13,875 bases of DNA from an uncultured Lachnospiraceae bacterium. GTDB lineage: Bacteria; Bacillota; Clostridia; Lachnospirales; Lachnospiraceae. Positions 13,729 to 13,875 of the stretch are shown here, piece by piece (the stretch's first letter is position 1; each line of letters begins with the position of its first letter). The stretch is from positions 1 through 13,875 of the forward strand of contig CAMWLB010000045.1 of the NCBI GenBank assembly GCA_947174985.1. Reading direction: 5' to 3'. Below the pieces are notes generated by a model. That model worked only from the letters and a program-made list of their open reading frames with translations, had not been told where the DNA came from and did not search any database. The position numbers and the translations under genes were made by a program.

Positions 13729-13875
13729 ATGAAATTCAAACTTGCGGCGTTTGCCGACGAAGCGGACAGCGGATTGGACAATCAGATTGCTGCCATGTTG
13801 GAAAACGAAATTGTATATCTTGAAATCCGTGGCGTAGATGGGGAAAACATTTCAGATATTTCAACAGATAAAGCC
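13729..13875 (+). CDS. Sugar phosphate isomerase/epimerase, TIM barrel (partial, 5' end)
   Basis: Only the first 49 residues are in the window; the gene continues past the right edge. It starts MKFKLAAFADEADSGLDNQI, then YLEIRGVDGENISDIS, a close fit to the xylose isomerase-like TIM-barrel (AP_endonuc_2, PF01261) proteins often annotated as sugar phosphate isomerase/epimerase. The ATG has AGGAGG (13716-13721) with 7-nt spacing. It is divergent from the AraC-type gene and probably under its control. The sugar cannot be told from this fragment. Confidence 0.85.
   Translation, partial: MKFKLAAFADEADSGLDNQIAAMLENEIVYLEIRGVDGENISDISTDKA

Overview
The window looks like chromosome from a low-to-mid GC Firmicute, most likely a gut-type Clostridia/Lachnospiraceae member. 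This is inferred from AAGGAGG-type ribosome binding sites throughout, the ArgJ-type (cyclic) arginine pathway, an arginine-sensitive-type ArgB, DegV, PF06541 and DUF1294 proteins, and an AraC/sugar-isomerase pair. No phylogenetic computation was possible.

Layout. Positions about 9950 down to 58 form one long minus-strand gene series, read right to left: PF06541 membrane protein, GNAT acetyltransferase, argJ, a Cys-rich DUF6144-like protein, a two-helix membrane protein, an HD-domain protein, a SAM methyltransferase, DUF4160, DUF2442, argB, argD, and an extracellular sugar-type solute-binding protein. Gaps are 11-73 nt with one 19-nt overlap, so it may be one operon from a promoter at about 9946-9973. 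On the plus strand, argG and a DUF1294 membrane gene diverge from it. The 280-bp spacer between the two series holds both promoters and a cluster of palindromes with the geometry of ArgR (ARG) boxes. DegV follows on the minus strand. Next comes an AraC-type regulator split by a frameshift, divergent from the start of a TIM-barrel sugar phosphate isomerase/epimerase that runs off the right edge.

How the genes work together. ArgJ (steps 5 and 1), ArgB (step 2) and ArgD (step 4) make ornithine from glutamate through acetylated intermediates, and ArgG condenses citrulline with aspartate. argC, argF and argH are not in the window. The GNAT gene directly before argJ could supply acetylglutamate, which is a hypothesis.

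Most unusual region. About 3.2 kb of AT-rich, functionally unrelated genes (3648-6828) separate argJ from argB. Inside it, the DUF4160-DUF2442 pair is bracketed by two nearly identical 29-bp leader/RBS copies (26/29), one on argB and one on DUF4160. Exact recombination between these would remove the pair and leave argB with an intact leader. I see no CRISPR array, tRNA, rRNA, transposase or phage genes, and no convincing complete new defence system. The accessory island is the best candidate for something undescribed.
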